Shown here: one piece after another, positions 47,757 through 58,127 of the stretch
Position numbering within the stretch: position 1 is the stretch's first letter
Layout of the letters: the number at the start of each line of letters is the position of its first letter
DNA from: Polaribacter irgensii 23-P
GTDB taxonomy: Bacteria > Bacteroidota > Bacteroidia > Flavobacteriales > Flavobacteriaceae
Length of the DNA stretch: 64,000 nt
Assembly: GCF_000153225.1 (NCBI RefSeq)
Contig: NZ_CH724148.1
Coordinates: 202,849-266,848 of the forward strand
Reading direction: 5' to 3'
Program-made: the position numbers and the translations under genes
Notes under the pieces: model-generated
What the model saw: the letters and a program-made list of their open reading frames with translations, nothing else
What the model was told of the DNA's origin: nothing
Databases searched by the model: none

Positions 47757-48461
47757 ATGAAAAAAATAGGAGTCCTATTGCTATTTCTATTTGTCAGCTT
47801 TGAAGGGAATGCACAAACGACAATATTTAATGACCTGTTGCAAAAACATGTAACAAATGAAGGTGTGGTTGATTATAAAAATTTTAACCGATTAAAACTT
47901 AAAAAATACCTAACCTATTTAGAAACAACAAAACCCCATATATCTTGGTCAGAAAACAAACAAAAAGCATTCTGGATGAATGTTTACAACGCATATACAA
48001 TACAAATAATTTTAGAAAATTATCCTTTAAAAAGCATTCAAGATATCTACAAAGAAGGTAAAACTGTCTGGAAAATTCCCTTTGTAAGAGTGGGGGGAAA
48101 CACACACACACTAGACGATATTGAACATAGGCTATTGCTAAAAGAGCTGTTTGATCCCAGGATTCACATAGGGGTAAATTGCGCTTCGCTTTCGTGTCCA
48201 AAACTTTCAAATATTGCTTTTACCGAGGCAAATATAGAGGATCTATTAGAAGAACTCATGAAAGCGTTCGTCAATGATCCCTCTAAAAATAAATTGACTG
48301 AAAATGCTTGTGAAATATCAGCAATTTTTAGTTGGTTTGAACAAGATTTTGTTAAAAACGGGACTATAATTGCCTTTTTAAATAGGTATTCAAAAACTCA
48401 ATTACAACCAAACAAAAAAATTAGTTACCTAGAATATAACTGGTCTTTAAATGGAAAATAG
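47757..48461 (+). CDS. Secreted DUF547 protein of the arsenosugar operon
   Basis: At 234 aa from the ATG at 47757 (MKKIGVLLLFLFVSFEGNAQ), with a signal peptide. The DUF547 core is present: FWMNVYNAYTIQIILENYP, with HIGVNCASLSCPKL later. The Cys and His residues suggest a thiol-peptidase-like fold. It is 33 bases ahead of the peroxidase-like gene, so it is probably the first gene of the arsenosugar operon. Its role there is not known. Confidence 0.85.
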   Translation: MKKIGVLLLFLFVSFEGNAQTTIFNDLLQKHVTNEGVVDYKNFNRLKLKKYLTYLETTKPHISWSENKQKAFWMNVYNAYTIQIILENYPLKSIQDIYKEGKTVWKIPFVRVGGNTHTLDDIEHRLLLKELFDPRIHIGVNCASLSCPKLSNIAFTEANIEDLLEELMKAFVNDPSKNKLTENACEISAIFSWFEQDFVKNGTIIAFLNRYSKTQLQPNKKISYLEYNWSLNGK

Positions 48462-48494
48462 TACCTTTAATTTTCATCAGAAATAAAAAAAATA

Positions 48495-48830
48495 ATGTCT
48501 AAAAACTATTACGATGCTGCGGATTTAAGAAAGTTTAGCAAGATCACAGATTGGAGTCCAGAGCTTGGCAACAAGTTTTTTGATTACTATGGAAAGGTCT
48601 TTGAAGAAGGTGCTTTAACGGCCCGTGAAAAATCTTTAATTGCTTTAGCTGTTGCTCATACAGAGCAGTGTCCGTATTGCATCGATGCCTATACAAAAGA
48701 TGGATTGCAACGCGGGATTACCAAAGAACAAATGATGGAAGCAATTCATGTTGGAGCCGCTATTAAGAGTGGTGCTACCCTAGTGCACGGGGTTCAGATG
48801 ATGAACAAAGTTGACAAATTAGAGATGTAA
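48495..48830 (+). CDS. Arsenosugar-associated peroxidase-like protein (carboxymuconolactone decarboxylase family)
   Basis: At 111 aa, an AhpD-like fold with the redox pair CPYC in EQCPYCIDAYTK. The closest recalled family is the 'arsenosugar biosynthesis-associated peroxidase-like protein' found beside arsS. It may reduce arsenic or peroxide-derived species during the pathway. It lies between DUF547 and arsS. Confidence 0.88.
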   Translation: MSKNYYDAADLRKFSKITDWSPELGNKFFDYYGKVFEEGALTAREKSLIALAVAHTEQCPYCIDAYTKDGLQRGITKEQMMEAIHVGAAIKSGATLVHGVQMMNKVDKLEM

Positions 48831-48961
48831 GCAGTCACTTTTTTAGCAAATTTAAAGAATTGCCAACCCCCCACAAAGTGAGACTTTAAAAAAAGTACTT
48901 CAACACCCCCATTGTAAACTTGACAAATTAAAACCTCTCGACTGTGCTCGAGGAGATACCT

Positions 48962-50014
48962 ATGAAAAAATCATTAAAAGCAAGAAATAACGACATCGCT
49001 AAAACTGCGCGTCAAATGGAAATTCTTTCTAGTGGCATTTTTGCTACAGGCGAATTGCCAACCTTCGCTGCAAAAATAAAAGAAACCCATCAGTTTCCAT
49101 TGCGACCTAACAAACTAGAGATCTTACAAATAAACTTAGGGTACATGTGCAATCAAGTTTGCGGTCACTGCCATGTAGATGCAGGTCCAGACCGCAAGGA
49201 AATTATGACCGTGGAAACGATGCAACAATGCTTAGACGTTATCAAAACAACCGAAGCACATACTTTAGATTTAACAGGAGGAGCACCAGAAATGAATCCT
49301 AACTTTAGATGGTTTGTAGAAGAAGCTTCAAAAGCAGGAATTAAAGATTTTATTGTACGCTCTAACTTAACGATTATTCGCGCCAATAAAAAATATTATG
49401 ACTTGCCAGAATTCTTTAAAAAACACAATGTACACGTAGTTTCTTCAATGCCACATTGGACTCGTGGAAAAACAGACAAGCAGCGTGGAGACGGTGTTTT
49501 TGATAAATCAATAAAAGCTTTGCAAGAATTAAATGCCATTGGATATGGTTTAGAAGGCTCAGGTCTAAAATTAGATTTAGTTTACAATCCTTCAGGGGCA
49601 TTTTTACCCGGAGACCAACAAGCCCTAGAAAATGATTTTAAAAAAGAGCTTAAAACTGCCTTTAATATTGATTTTCACAGTCTTTTTGCCATCACGAATT
49701 TACCCATCAGTCGTTTTTTAGATTATTTGATAGCCTCAGATAATTATGAAGAATATATGACTTCCCTCGTGGAGGCCTATAATCCTTCGGCAGTAACCAA
49801 TGTAATGTGCACGAATACGATCTCAATCAGTTGGGACGGATGGCTGTATGACTGTGATTTCAATCAGATGCTAAATCTAAAAGTTGCAAGCACTGTAAAA
49901 CATATCTCTAATTATAACGAAGCAAAATTACAAGATAGAAATATCATAACAAATCAGCACTGTTACGGCTGCACTGCTGGTGCAGGGAGTAGCTGCCAAG
50001 GAGTTGTCGCTTAA
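48962..50014 (+). CDS. arsS: Arsenosugar biosynthesis radical SAM protein ArsS
   Basis: Joins dimethylarsinous acid to the 5'-deoxyadenosyl part of SAM, giving the nucleoside precursor of arsenosugars. At 350 aa from the ATG at 48962 (MKKSLKARN), the [4Fe-4S] motif CNQVCGHC is present. The DUF3641 C-terminal region has CYGCTAGAGSSCQG, which may hold an extra cluster or bind arsenic. It is upstream of susC by 249 bases; arsM follows further on. Confidence 0.92.
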   Translation: MKKSLKARNNDIAKTARQMEILSSGIFATGELPTFAAKIKETHQFPLRPNKLEILQINLGYMCNQVCGHCHVDAGPDRKEIMTVETMQQCLDVIKTTEAHTLDLTGGAPEMNPNFRWFVEEASKAGIKDFIVRSNLTIIRANKKYYDLPEFFKKHNVHVVSSMPHWTRGKTDKQRGDGVFDKSIKALQELNAIGYGLEGSGLKLDLVYNPSGAFLPGDQQALENDFKKELKTAFNIDFHSLFAITNLPISRFLDYLIASDNYEEYMTSLVEAYNPSAVTNVMCTNTISISWDGWLYDCDFNQMLNLKVASTVKHISNYNEAKLQDRNIITNQHCYGCTAGAGSSCQGVVA

Positions 50015-50263
50015 TTTTTAGTGCAGGGTGTTTCCGAAATAAAAGATTTTTTACCCGTATAAAGACAGAAGTTTGGAATGCGCCACTGTACTGAAAACTT
50101 GCAGAAAAATTTAAAATAGTATCTAAAATTGCAAACTCCTTTTTTACAACATGTTTTAATTTTCTAAAAACTATTATACCGGTCCTTTTTTATTTCAATC
50201 TGACCTTTAATTGATCTTAAAACCTACATATAAATTCGCTTTTCTAGACATAAAACATATTAA

Positions 50264-53200
50264 ATGAAACACATTTCTATTTGGATCTTATTGCTCTTTT
50301 CGAGCACTATTTTTTCACAAATAAAAATTACAGGTACAATTACGGATAAAAATACTGGAGACATAATTCCGTATGTAAGCATTTCTTCATCAAAAACGAA
50401 TGGAACCAATTCTGAATTAAATGGAGACTACTCTCTTATAATCTCAAAAGAAAATCAGTTTCTAACATTTACATACTTAGGGTATAAAACTCAAAAAGTA
50501 CGTATCGGAAATAAAAACACTATTAACATTCAACTTGTTGAACAAGAAACCAGTTTAAATGAGATTGTTGTTACTGCATTAGGCATTCGTAGACAAACTA
50601 AAGAACTAGGGTATGTTGTTCAAGAATTAAAATCTGAAGAACTAACGGAAGTAAAGACCCCCAATTTTCTTGATAATTTATCGGGGAAATTGGCAGGTGT
50701 GACCATTTCACAAGGAGCAACAGGAGTTGGTTCATCTTCTAAAATTACCATTCGTGGCGAAGCTTCATTCTCCAATAACAATCCGCTTTTTATAGTAGAC
50801 GGAACCCCAATAAACAATAATACGGCCTTTAATTTCACAAATGAAGCTGCTGCTGGTTTCCAAGAAATAGACTTTGGTAACGGCGCAATGGAAATAAATC
50901 CTGATGACATAGCATCTGTAACCGTGTTAAAGGGTCCTAGTGCTGCTGCTTTATATGGAACAAGAGCTTCTAACGGAGTACTTGTTATTAAGACGAAAGA
51001 TGGTAGCAAAAAAAGAGGTTTAGGCGTAAGCATTAATTCTTCAGTTACGTTTGAGAGTGCTTTTCGTCTGCCCGATTTCCAAAATGAATTTGGTCAAGGA
51101 AATTCTGGACAGTTTAAATATGTAGATGGTTTAGGTGGCGGAACAAATGATAATATTACCTATTCTTGGGGTCCAAGATTAGATGCAGGCAACTTCATTG
51201 CACAATTTGATGCTCCCGTAACTTTACCAGATGGAACGATTGTTCGCGGTGGAGATACTTCTTTATATAATAGCGCATCTATTACGCCCACTTTATTCAA
51301 ATCAAATCCTAACAACTTAAAAGATTTTTATCAAACAGGCATCACCACTATTAATAATATTTCTATTACTGATAGTTTTGACAGCGGCTCTTACAGATTA
51401 TCCATCACAGATTTAGATAGCGAATCGATTATTCCAGGCGTAAATTTACATCGAAAAACAGCGGCTATAAAGATGAATTTTAAGCCGTCTGAAAAGACGA
51501 AAGTGACGGCTTCTGTCAATTATGTAAACGCTGGTAGCGATAACAGACCAGCCAACGGATATGGAAGTGAAAATGCCAATTATTCTTTGGTTGCTTGGGG
51601 ACCGAGATCTTTAAATATTGATAGTTTAAAAGACTACTGGCAACCAGGATTAGAAGGTTTACAACAGTATTCTTTCAACTATACCTTTTTTGACAATCCT
51701 TTTTTCATATTACAAGAAAACACGAATTCCTTTAATAGAGATCGTGTCTTTGGTAACATTGCAATAAACCATAAGTTTACAGACAACTTAAGTATTTCTT
51801 TACGCTCTGGAATGGATTACTCCTCCGAAAAAAGAAAGTTTAAACGTAATTTTAGTTCCAATCGTTTCAAGAACGGTGCCTATGCAGAACACGATGTATT
51901 TTATAGAGAAGTGAATACAGATTTCTTAGTAAACTATACCAATAATTTTAACGATTTTTCTTTTGATGCTTCTTTTGGTGGAAATAGATTAGATCAAACA
52001 GCATCCACAAAACAATTACAAACATCAAACTTAGCACAACCTGAAATTTTTAGCTTTAACAACGCAGCCTCACCAATTGAAGCTTTTCAGTTTGATTCTA
52101 AAAAGAGAATTAATTCTTTCTACGGAATTGCAAAATTTGGATATAAGAATTATGTATATGTAGATATTACTGGAAGAAACGACTGGTCTAGTGCACTCGC
52201 AACCCCTTTTTCTATAGCCGGAAATTCTTTCTTTTATCCATCAATCTCTTCAAGTTTTATTTTATCAAACTTAATAGCGTTACCAGAGAATATCTCATTT
52301 GCAAAATTAAGAGCAAGTGTTGCACAAGTTGGTAATGATACCAATCCATACCAAACATCTGGTGCTTTTGTATCGCAAACAACGTTTAATGGACAAGCAA
52401 CCTTTAGCAATCAAGACTTTATTCCGAATGCAAAATTAAAACCAGAACGAACCACATCATATGAATTTGGTGCAGATTTACGTTTTTTTAAAGACCGTTT
52501 AAACGTAGATTTCACTTATTATAACGCAACAACGAAAGATCAAATTATCTCTTTACCAATTGCGATTTCTTCAGGTTATAACCAACAAGTGATCAATGGT
52601 GGAGAAGTAAATACAACGGGTGTCGAAATTATTTTAGGAGGAACCCCAATAAAAACGCGTAATCTTAAATGGAATACCACCTTTAATTTTGCTGCTAATA
52701 AATCGATCATTAAAGATTTACCGCAAGAAGAAGGACGTTTAACTTTGGCATATAGTAGCATTTACAATAGTGCAAATCAGACCGTATGGTTTCAAGTTGA
52801 TGAAGGTGGACGTATAGGAGATTTGTATGGAACCGGATATGAGAAAAATGAAAATGGCCAATTCCTTTTAGATAATAATGGGCGTTTTATTGCCAATAAT
52901 AATTTAATTAAAATTGGAAATTACAATCCTGATTTTACCTTAGGTTGGAATAACAGTTTCTCTTATAAAGTTTGGAACGCAAGTTTCTTGTTCGACTGGA
53001 GACAGGGAGGAGAAATTGTTTCTAGAACACGGGCTCTTGGAAACGTTGGAGGTCAATTGGCAGAAAGTGCAAATAGACCAACAGAGGGTATTATTGCCCA
53101 AGGAGTAAACGTAAATACTGGACAACCAAACACAGTTGCTGTTTCTGCAGAAAGTTATTACAGACAATTTTATGATAGAAATCATGAAGAGAATAATGTC

Positions 53201-53458
53201 TATGATGCCTCTTATTTAAAATTACGTCAGTTTTCAATTGGCTACACTTTAGATCTTAATGAAGGCTTTTTAGGCTTGACAGATACCTCTACAATGAACT
53301 TTTCTTTTATTGGAAACAATTTATTTGTAATTACAGAAAACCCACATTTTGATCCAGAGCAATTAGCGGTTCAAGGAGACGGTTTTGTGAGCGGCGTTGA
53401 AGATTTAAGTTATGCTTCGAGTAGAAGTTTAGGTTTTAAAGTAGGATTTAATTTTTAA
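50264..53458 (+). CDS. SusC/RagA-type TonB-dependent outer-membrane receptor
   Basis: At 1064 aa it has a signal peptide (residues 1-18, ending TIFSQ), a carboxypeptidase-like domain (GTITDKNTGDIIPYV), a TonB box region (SLNEIVVTALGI), a plug (GVTISQGATGVGSSSKITIRG) and a beta barrel ending in GFNF. With SusD it would form an outer-membrane import pump. Its position between arsS and arsM suggests a cargo linked to arsenosugar or nucleoside metabolism (inference). Confidence 0.95.
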   Translation: MKHISIWILLLFSSTIFSQIKITGTITDKNTGDIIPYVSISSSKTNGTNSELNGDYSLIISKENQFLTFTYLGYKTQKVRIGNKNTINIQLVEQETSLNEIVVTALGIRRQTKELGYVVQELKSEELTEVKTPNFLDNLSGKLAGVTISQGATGVGSSSKITIRGEASFSNNNPLFIVDGTPINNNTAFNFTNEAAAGFQEIDFGNGAMEINPDDIASVTVLKGPSAAALYGTRASNGVLVIKTKDGSKKRGLGVSINSSVTFESAFRLPDFQNEFGQGNSGQFKYVDGLGGGTNDNITYSWGPRLDAGNFIAQFDAPVTLPDGTIVRGGDTSLYNSASITPTLFKSNPNNLKDFYQTGITTINNISITDSFDSGSYRLSITDLDSESIIPGVNLHRKTAAIKMNFKPSEKTKVTASVNYVNAGSDNRPANGYGSENANYSLVAWGPRSLNIDSLKDYWQPGLEGLQQYSFNYTFFDNPFFILQENTNSFNRDRVFGNIAINHKFTDNLSISLRSGMDYSSEKRKFKRNFSSNRFKNGAYAEHDVFYREVNTDFLVNYTNNFNDFSFDASFGGNRLDQTASTKQLQTSNLAQPEIFSFNNAASPIEAFQFDSKKRINSFYGIAKFGYKNYVYVDITGRNDWSSALATPFSIAGNSFFYPSISSSFILSNLIALPENISFAKLRASVAQVGNDTNPYQTSGAFVSQTTFNGQATFSNQDFIPNAKLKPERTTSYEFGADLRFFKDRLNVDFTYYNATTKDQIISLPIAISSGYNQQVINGGEVNTTGVEIILGGTPIKTRNLKWNTTFNFAANKSIIKDLPQEEGRLTLAYSSIYNSANQTVWFQVDEGGRIGDLYGTGYEKNENGQFLLDNNGRFIANNNLIKIGNYNPDFTLGWNNSFSYKVWNASFLFDWRQGGEIVSRTRALGNVGGQLAESANRPTEGIIAQGVNVNTGQPNTVAVSAESYYRQFYDRNHEENNVYDASYLKLRQFSIGYTLDLNEGFLGLTDTSTMNFSFIGNNLFVITENPHFDPEQLAVQGDGFVSGVEDLSYASSRSLGFKVGFNF

Positions 53459-53468
53459 GAAATTTACA

Positions 53469-54908
53469 ATGAAAAAAATTAAATACATAATTGTAATATT
53501 TGCATTCACATTTGCAAGTTGCACCACAGATTTTGAAGAAATTAATACCAATCCAAATGCACCTGTTTCTGTGCAACCAAAGGTACTATTAAGACAGGTA
53601 ATTTATGATTTTGGTGCAAACATGAGTTTTGAGGGTTTTGTTGCTGGCGATTTATTGGCACAACACAGAACCGCTTTAGATTTTAATTTATTTGACAGAC
53701 ACGATCTAAAAAGTCCACAATTAGGAGGGAATCCTTGGCCAATCTTTTTTACCAATTTACGTGACAATGAAATCATTTTAAAACAAGCCAGAGCAACACC
53801 TGCTTTCGCAGTATATGAAGGTCCTGCTTTAATTTTAAAAGCATACATGGCTGCCGGTTTGACTGATTTATTTGGTGATGTCCCGTATTTTGAAGCATTC
53901 AACGGAATTGACGGAACAGTAACTCCTTTATACGATTTGCAAGAAGACATTTATCAAAATGAAAATGGTATTCTCGACAACATAGACAAAGGAATTGCAG
54001 CAATAAACGCCTATACAGGCTCAATACCTTTAGAGGGAGATATTTTATATAACGGAGATTTAAATGCATGGATAAAGTTTGCTACTTCTTTAAAAATTAA
54101 ATACCTCATTCGAATTTCTGGTAAAGTAGACGTTTCTGCACAATTGCAAGCACTATTTGCCAATGGAAATTACATCAAAAATAATACAGAAAATGCCGTT
54201 TTTGATTTCACCAATTCAGAACCAAACAGTTTTAGATTGGCACAGTTAAGAGTAGGAGATTTCAATAATTTTGTACTCTCCGAAACTATGAATGAAATTT
54301 TAACCAATTTAAATGATGAGAGAATTGGCACTTTTTTTAGACCTTTTTCAAATTCCGCTTCTAACGAGTTTAACGGTTTAATAAACGGAATTGATGCCTC
54401 CTCTAGTTCTATTGTGTTGTCTAATTTTTCTTTGTCTGGAAACATATTCAGAGAAGATACTTCTACCTTGGATGCCAATTTTAGTACGGCATGGGAAACT
54501 AGTTTCTTACTTGCAGAGGCTGCAGAAAAAGGATTGATAACAAGCAATGCAGAAACCTTATACAATCTTGGGGTTACCCAGGCTTTTGAATACTGGAACA
54601 CAAATTTATCTGCCTCTTATTTACTGAAAAATGCAAATTACAAGGCTCAAGGCACCTCTCCTCTAGAACAAATTATTACTCAAAAATGGATTGCCTCGGT
54701 AATTAATGGGTACGAAGGCTGGGTGGAATATCGAAGAACAGGATTTCCTACTTTAAAAAATATCTCAGCAAGCTTAAATAACGGAAATATTCCGGTAAGA
54801 ATGCCATATCCGGCAGAAGCCGCAACCTTGAACTTAGAAAATTATAAAGTAGCAGAAACCGCAACAAATGGAAATAGTCTAGACGTACAAGTTTGGTGGA
54901 ATGAATAA
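53469..54908 (+). CDS. SusD/RagB-like substrate-binding lipoprotein
   Basis: At 479 aa, with a lipoprotein signal (FASC, Cys near residue 18) and the SusD-like_2 start EINTNPNAP. Helical repeats follow, typical of SusD. It begins 10 bases after susC and 6 bases before the symporter. It caps the SusC barrel and sets substrate specificity; the ligand is not known. Confidence 0.93.
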   Translation: MKKIKYIIVIFAFTFASCTTDFEEINTNPNAPVSVQPKVLLRQVIYDFGANMSFEGFVAGDLLAQHRTALDFNLFDRHDLKSPQLGGNPWPIFFTNLRDNEIILKQARATPAFAVYEGPALILKAYMAAGLTDLFGDVPYFEAFNGIDGTVTPLYDLQEDIYQNENGILDNIDKGIAAINAYTGSIPLEGDILYNGDLNAWIKFATSLKIKYLIRISGKVDVSAQLQALFANGNYIKNNTENAVFDFTNSEPNSFRLAQLRVGDFNNFVLSETMNEILTNLNDERIGTFFRPFSNSASNEFNGLINGIDASSSSIVLSNFSLSGNIFREDTSTLDANFSTAWETSFLLAEAAEKGLITSNAETLYNLGVTQAFEYWNTNLSASYLLKNANYKAQGTSPLEQIITQKWIASVINGYEGWVEYRRTGFPTLKNISASLNNGNIPVRMPYPAEAATLNLENYKVAETATNGNSLDVQVWWNE

Positions 54909-54914
54909 TAAATT

Positions 54915-56249
54915 ATGAATGTAATTAATTGGCAATGGCTTTTAATCATTAGCTCGAGTTTACTCTTGTTCTTTTTATCTCCATTTGCAAAAACAACAGA
55001 TCAGTTTTTTAAAGCGGTACACAAAAAAAAAGCACCCAATACGTTGGTATTGACTGGAAGTTTAATTATTTCTTGGATTTTTGCAAAAAGTATCACAAAC
55101 GCTGCGAACCTCGGCCTGAGCTTTGGTCTAGTAGGCGGCATTGCGTATGCTGGGTACTATTTATCTTTTGCCGTTGCAGGGATTATTATTTATCAATTGA
55201 GAACAAAAGGAGGCTTTAAAAGTATCCATGAATTTTTAATCTCAAAATTTGGAAAAAAAGCCATGGCAATTTTTTCAGTATTGATTGCTTTTCGCCTTTT
55301 TAATGAAGTATGGAGCAATACCATCGTGATTGGCAGCTACTTTGGTACACAAGGCAGTAGCTCTTACTATTTGGCTATTATTATCTTTACAGTATTAACA
55401 TTGTCTTACGCTATAAAAGGTGGTTTGAGTAGTTCTATTTTTACTGACGTCATTCAAATGGTGCTATTTTCTATCTTATTAATCATCATTTTAGGAACTA
55501 TTTTTGCTTCGAATACTGTAACTGCTACAAAACTTATTTCCTCAGGAACTTGGAGCTTTGAATTGGGTTTAAATTTATTTTTTGCTGCAATTATTCAATC
55601 TTTTAGTTACCCTTTTCACGATCCTATTTTAACCGACAGAGGCTTTATTTCCTCACCTAAAGTAACGAAAAGAAGTTTTTTGTGGGCAAGTATTTTAGGT
55701 GCAATTTGTATCGTATTATTTAGTTTAATTGGTGTGTATGCGAAAACAAAAGGAATGTCAGGGCAAGCAGCTGTAGAGGTAGGAAAAGCATTTGGTGTTG
55801 TTATTTTATTAGTAATTAACTTTATAATGATCACCTCGGCAGCCTCTACTTTAGACTCTACATTCTCTTCTTTTTCTAAATTATTAGCAGTAGATTTAGG
55901 TTTAGGGAAATCTGTCTCCTTCGGAAGAATTACAATGATTATCATTGCTGTTTTAGGAACCATTCCCGTATTTTTAAATGCTGAAATATTATCAGCAACC
56001 ACTATTTCAGGAACGATGGTGATTGGATTAACACCTGTTTTTATTTTCTGGAAAGTAAAAGTCCCAAAAATTAGTTTTTATTTGAGTGTTTTCTGTGGAT
56101 TGGTATTTGGGTCTTTTCTGATTTTTGAAATTTTTCCAGCGGCATTGATATTTACAAAAGGAAAATACGCCTCTTTATTATGGGTAAATATTTGGGGAAT
56201 TAGTAGTTGCATCATTTTATATTTTATTCCAAAATGGATCAAAAAATAG
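54915..56249 (+). CDS. Sodium:solute symporter
   Basis: Inner-membrane transporter of the SSS family, 444 aa with about 12-13 helices. The conserved core GGLSSSIFTDVIQM and the later helix VNFIMITSAASTLDSTFSSFSKLL are present. It starts 6 bases after susD, so the outer and inner membrane steps of one import route are adjacent. The substrate is unknown. Confidence 0.92.
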   Translation: MNVINWQWLLIISSSLLLFFLSPFAKTTDQFFKAVHKKKAPNTLVLTGSLIISWIFAKSITNAANLGLSFGLVGGIAYAGYYLSFAVAGIIIYQLRTKGGFKSIHEFLISKFGKKAMAIFSVLIAFRLFNEVWSNTIVIGSYFGTQGSSSYYLAIIIFTVLTLSYAIKGGLSSSIFTDVIQMVLFSILLIIILGTIFASNTVTATKLISSGTWSFELGLNLFFAAIIQSFSYPFHDPILTDRGFISSPKVTKRSFLWASILGAICIVLFSLIGVYAKTKGMSGQAAVEVGKAFGVVILLVINFIMITSAASTLDSTFSSFSKLLAVDLGLGKSVSFGRITMIIIAVLGTIPVFLNAEILSATTISGTMVIGLTPVFIFWKVKVPKISFYLSVFCGLVFGSFLIFEIFPAALIFTKGKYASLLWVNIWGISSCIILYFIPKWIKK

Positions 56250-57061
56250 CACATATCGATAAACTCTCTGGGAAAATATTAGTTTTCGGAGGCGTTTATA
56301 GCAATTTACAAGCTTTAGAAGCTTTGAAACAAATTGCAGAAAAAGAGCATATTGCTCCAGGAAATTGCATTTGCACTGGTGATATTGTTGGCTATTGTGC
56401 GCAACCTGAAGAAACAGTGCAACTTTTTAAATTATGGGGCGCAAAAAGTATCGTTGGTAATGTAGAAATTCAATTAAGAGAACATGCAGAAGATTGCGGT
56501 TGCGAATTTCAAGAGGGATCTCGGTGCGACGGATTTTCTCAACTTTGGTATCCTTTTGCACAAAGTAAATTATCTGAGAACTCTTTAGACTTTCTAAAAA
56601 CATTGCCAAATAATCTGCATTTTAAATTTGCTAAAAAAAAGGTAACAGTGTTGCATGGGTCTTACTTTAATGTATCAGAATTTATTTTTAAATCTACCCT
56701 TTGGACTGTAAAACAATCAAATTTCGAAGCTACAAAAGCAGATGTGATAATTGCAGGCCATTGTGGCCTACCTTTCCATGATTTGGAAGGAGGTAAAACC
56801 TGGCTAAATCCAGGTGTTATTGGAATGCCTCCAAATGACGGAAGTCCAAATGTTTGGTATGCCATTTTAGATGATTCAAAAGAAAACTTTAACTTTGAGC
56901 ATAAAACTTTGAACTACAATTACAAGTTGACCAGCAAATTAATGCAAAATGGTATACTTCCTCAAGAATACGCGAGAACTATCATTACAGGAATATGGGA
57001 CAATACAGAAATTTTACCCCCATTTGAAACTGGTTTGCAGGGATTTGGAATTCAACTTTAA
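56234..57061 (+). CDS. Metallophosphoesterase-like protein with altered metal site
   Basis: At 275 aa from the ATG at 56234, overlapping the symporter end by 16 bases. The fold is the calcineurin-like one: TGDIVGYCAQPEETV and AGHCGLPFHD are kept. The first D-x-H motif is GGVYSN (Asp and His lost) and the GNH[DE] motif is GNVE. A Cys cluster DCGCEFQEGSRC follows at about residues 85-97. A subfamily like this is recalled beside arsenic genes. It may bind an arsenical or act on a phosphate differently from standard enzymes. Confidence 0.75.
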   Translation: MDQKIAHIDKLSGKILVFGGVYSNLQALEALKQIAEKEHIAPGNCICTGDIVGYCAQPEETVQLFKLWGAKSIVGNVEIQLREHAEDCGCEFQEGSRCDGFSQLWYPFAQSKLSENSLDFLKTLPNNLHFKFAKKKVTVLHGSYFNVSEFIFKSTLWTVKQSNFEATKADVIIAGHCGLPFHDLEGGKTWLNPGVIGMPPNDGSPNVWYAILDDSKENFNFEHKTLNYNYKLTSKLMQNGILPQEYARTIITGIWDNTEILPPFETGLQGFGIQL

Positions 57062-57096
57062 CAAAAGAACTATTTAAAATATTTAAATAAAAATTT

Positions 57097-58065
57097 ATGA
57101 GTTATTTAGAAACTACAAACGACGTATACAGAGAAGCTGCTTTAACACCCGATGTCGGTCTTTGCTGCACGACAAATCCTATTTGGGAATTGCCAGGATT
57201 AAAAATCCCAAGAATTATGCAAGAGATGAACTATGGTTGCGGCTCTACAGTGCATGCAAGAGACCTAACAAACAATCCAAAAATGCTGTATGTGGGCGTG
57301 GGAGGTGGTATGGAATTGTTACAGTTTTCATATTTTAACAGAAGCAAAGGAGGCGTAATTGGGTTGGATGTTGTAGACGAAATGTTAGAAGCATCGCGTA
57401 AGAATTTTAAAATTGCAGAAGAACAAAATGAATGGTTTCAGAGTGATTTTGTAGACTTGCGCAAAGGGGATGCAATGGCCTTGCCCGTAGCGAACAACTC
57501 GATCGATGTTGCGGCTCAAAATTGCTTGTTCAATATTTTTAAATCTGATGATTTGAAAAAAGCAATTGCAGAAATGTACCGCGTACTAAAACCTCATGGA
57601 CGTTTGGTTATGAGCGACCCAACTTGTGAACAGCCTATGAATGACGCTTTGCGAAATGATGCCCGCTTGCGTGCCTTATGTCTAAGCGGAAGTTTATCTA
57701 TTGCAGATTATGTAAAAGCATTAACAGATGCTGGTTTTGGAACTGTTGAAATTAGGGCTAGAAAACCGTACCGTATTTTAGATACTAAAAACTACCCTAC
57801 AGACGAATTAATTTATATCGAATCGATAGAAGTTGCCGCTATTAAAGATCCAATGCCTGCGGACGGACCTTGTATTTTTACAGGAAGAGCAGCTATTTAT
57901 TTTGGTGATGCAGCTTATTTTGATGACGGATTAGGGCATACTTTACTCAAAAATCAACCGTTGGCCATCTGTGACAAAACAGCAGCAGCGCTGCAAGCGT
58001 TAAACAGAGATGACATCTTTTTTTCTGAGCCTACCTTTCATTATGACGGTGGTGGCTGCTGCTAG
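57097..58065 (+). CDS. arsM: Arsenosugar-type arsenite methyltransferase
   Basis: Methylates arsenite with SAM; the dimethylated product goes to ArsS. At 322 aa the SAM motif is KMLYVGVGGGMELLQF. Cys residues that could bind arsenic are at CCTTN near the N-terminus and MNYGCG. The extra C-terminal region ends in GGGCC. It is the biosynthetic partner of arsS in the same operon and is 36 bases after the phosphoesterase-like gene. Confidence 0.92.
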   Translation: MSYLETTNDVYREAALTPDVGLCCTTNPIWELPGLKIPRIMQEMNYGCGSTVHARDLTNNPKMLYVGVGGGMELLQFSYFNRSKGGVIGLDVVDEMLEASRKNFKIAEEQNEWFQSDFVDLRKGDAMALPVANNSIDVAAQNCLFNIFKSDDLKKAIAEMYRVLKPHGRLVMSDPTCEQPMNDALRNDARLRALCLSGSLSIADYVKALTDAGFGTVEIRARKPYRILDTKNYPTDELIYIESIEVAAIKDPMPADGPCIFTGRAAIYFGDAAYFDDGLGHTLLKNQPLAICDKTAAALQALNRDDIFFSEPTFHYDGGGCC

Positions 58066-58127
58066 CTAAAAATGGACATACATGGTGCAAGAATAAAGAA
58101 TAATTAGAAAATAAGTACAACAAACCT

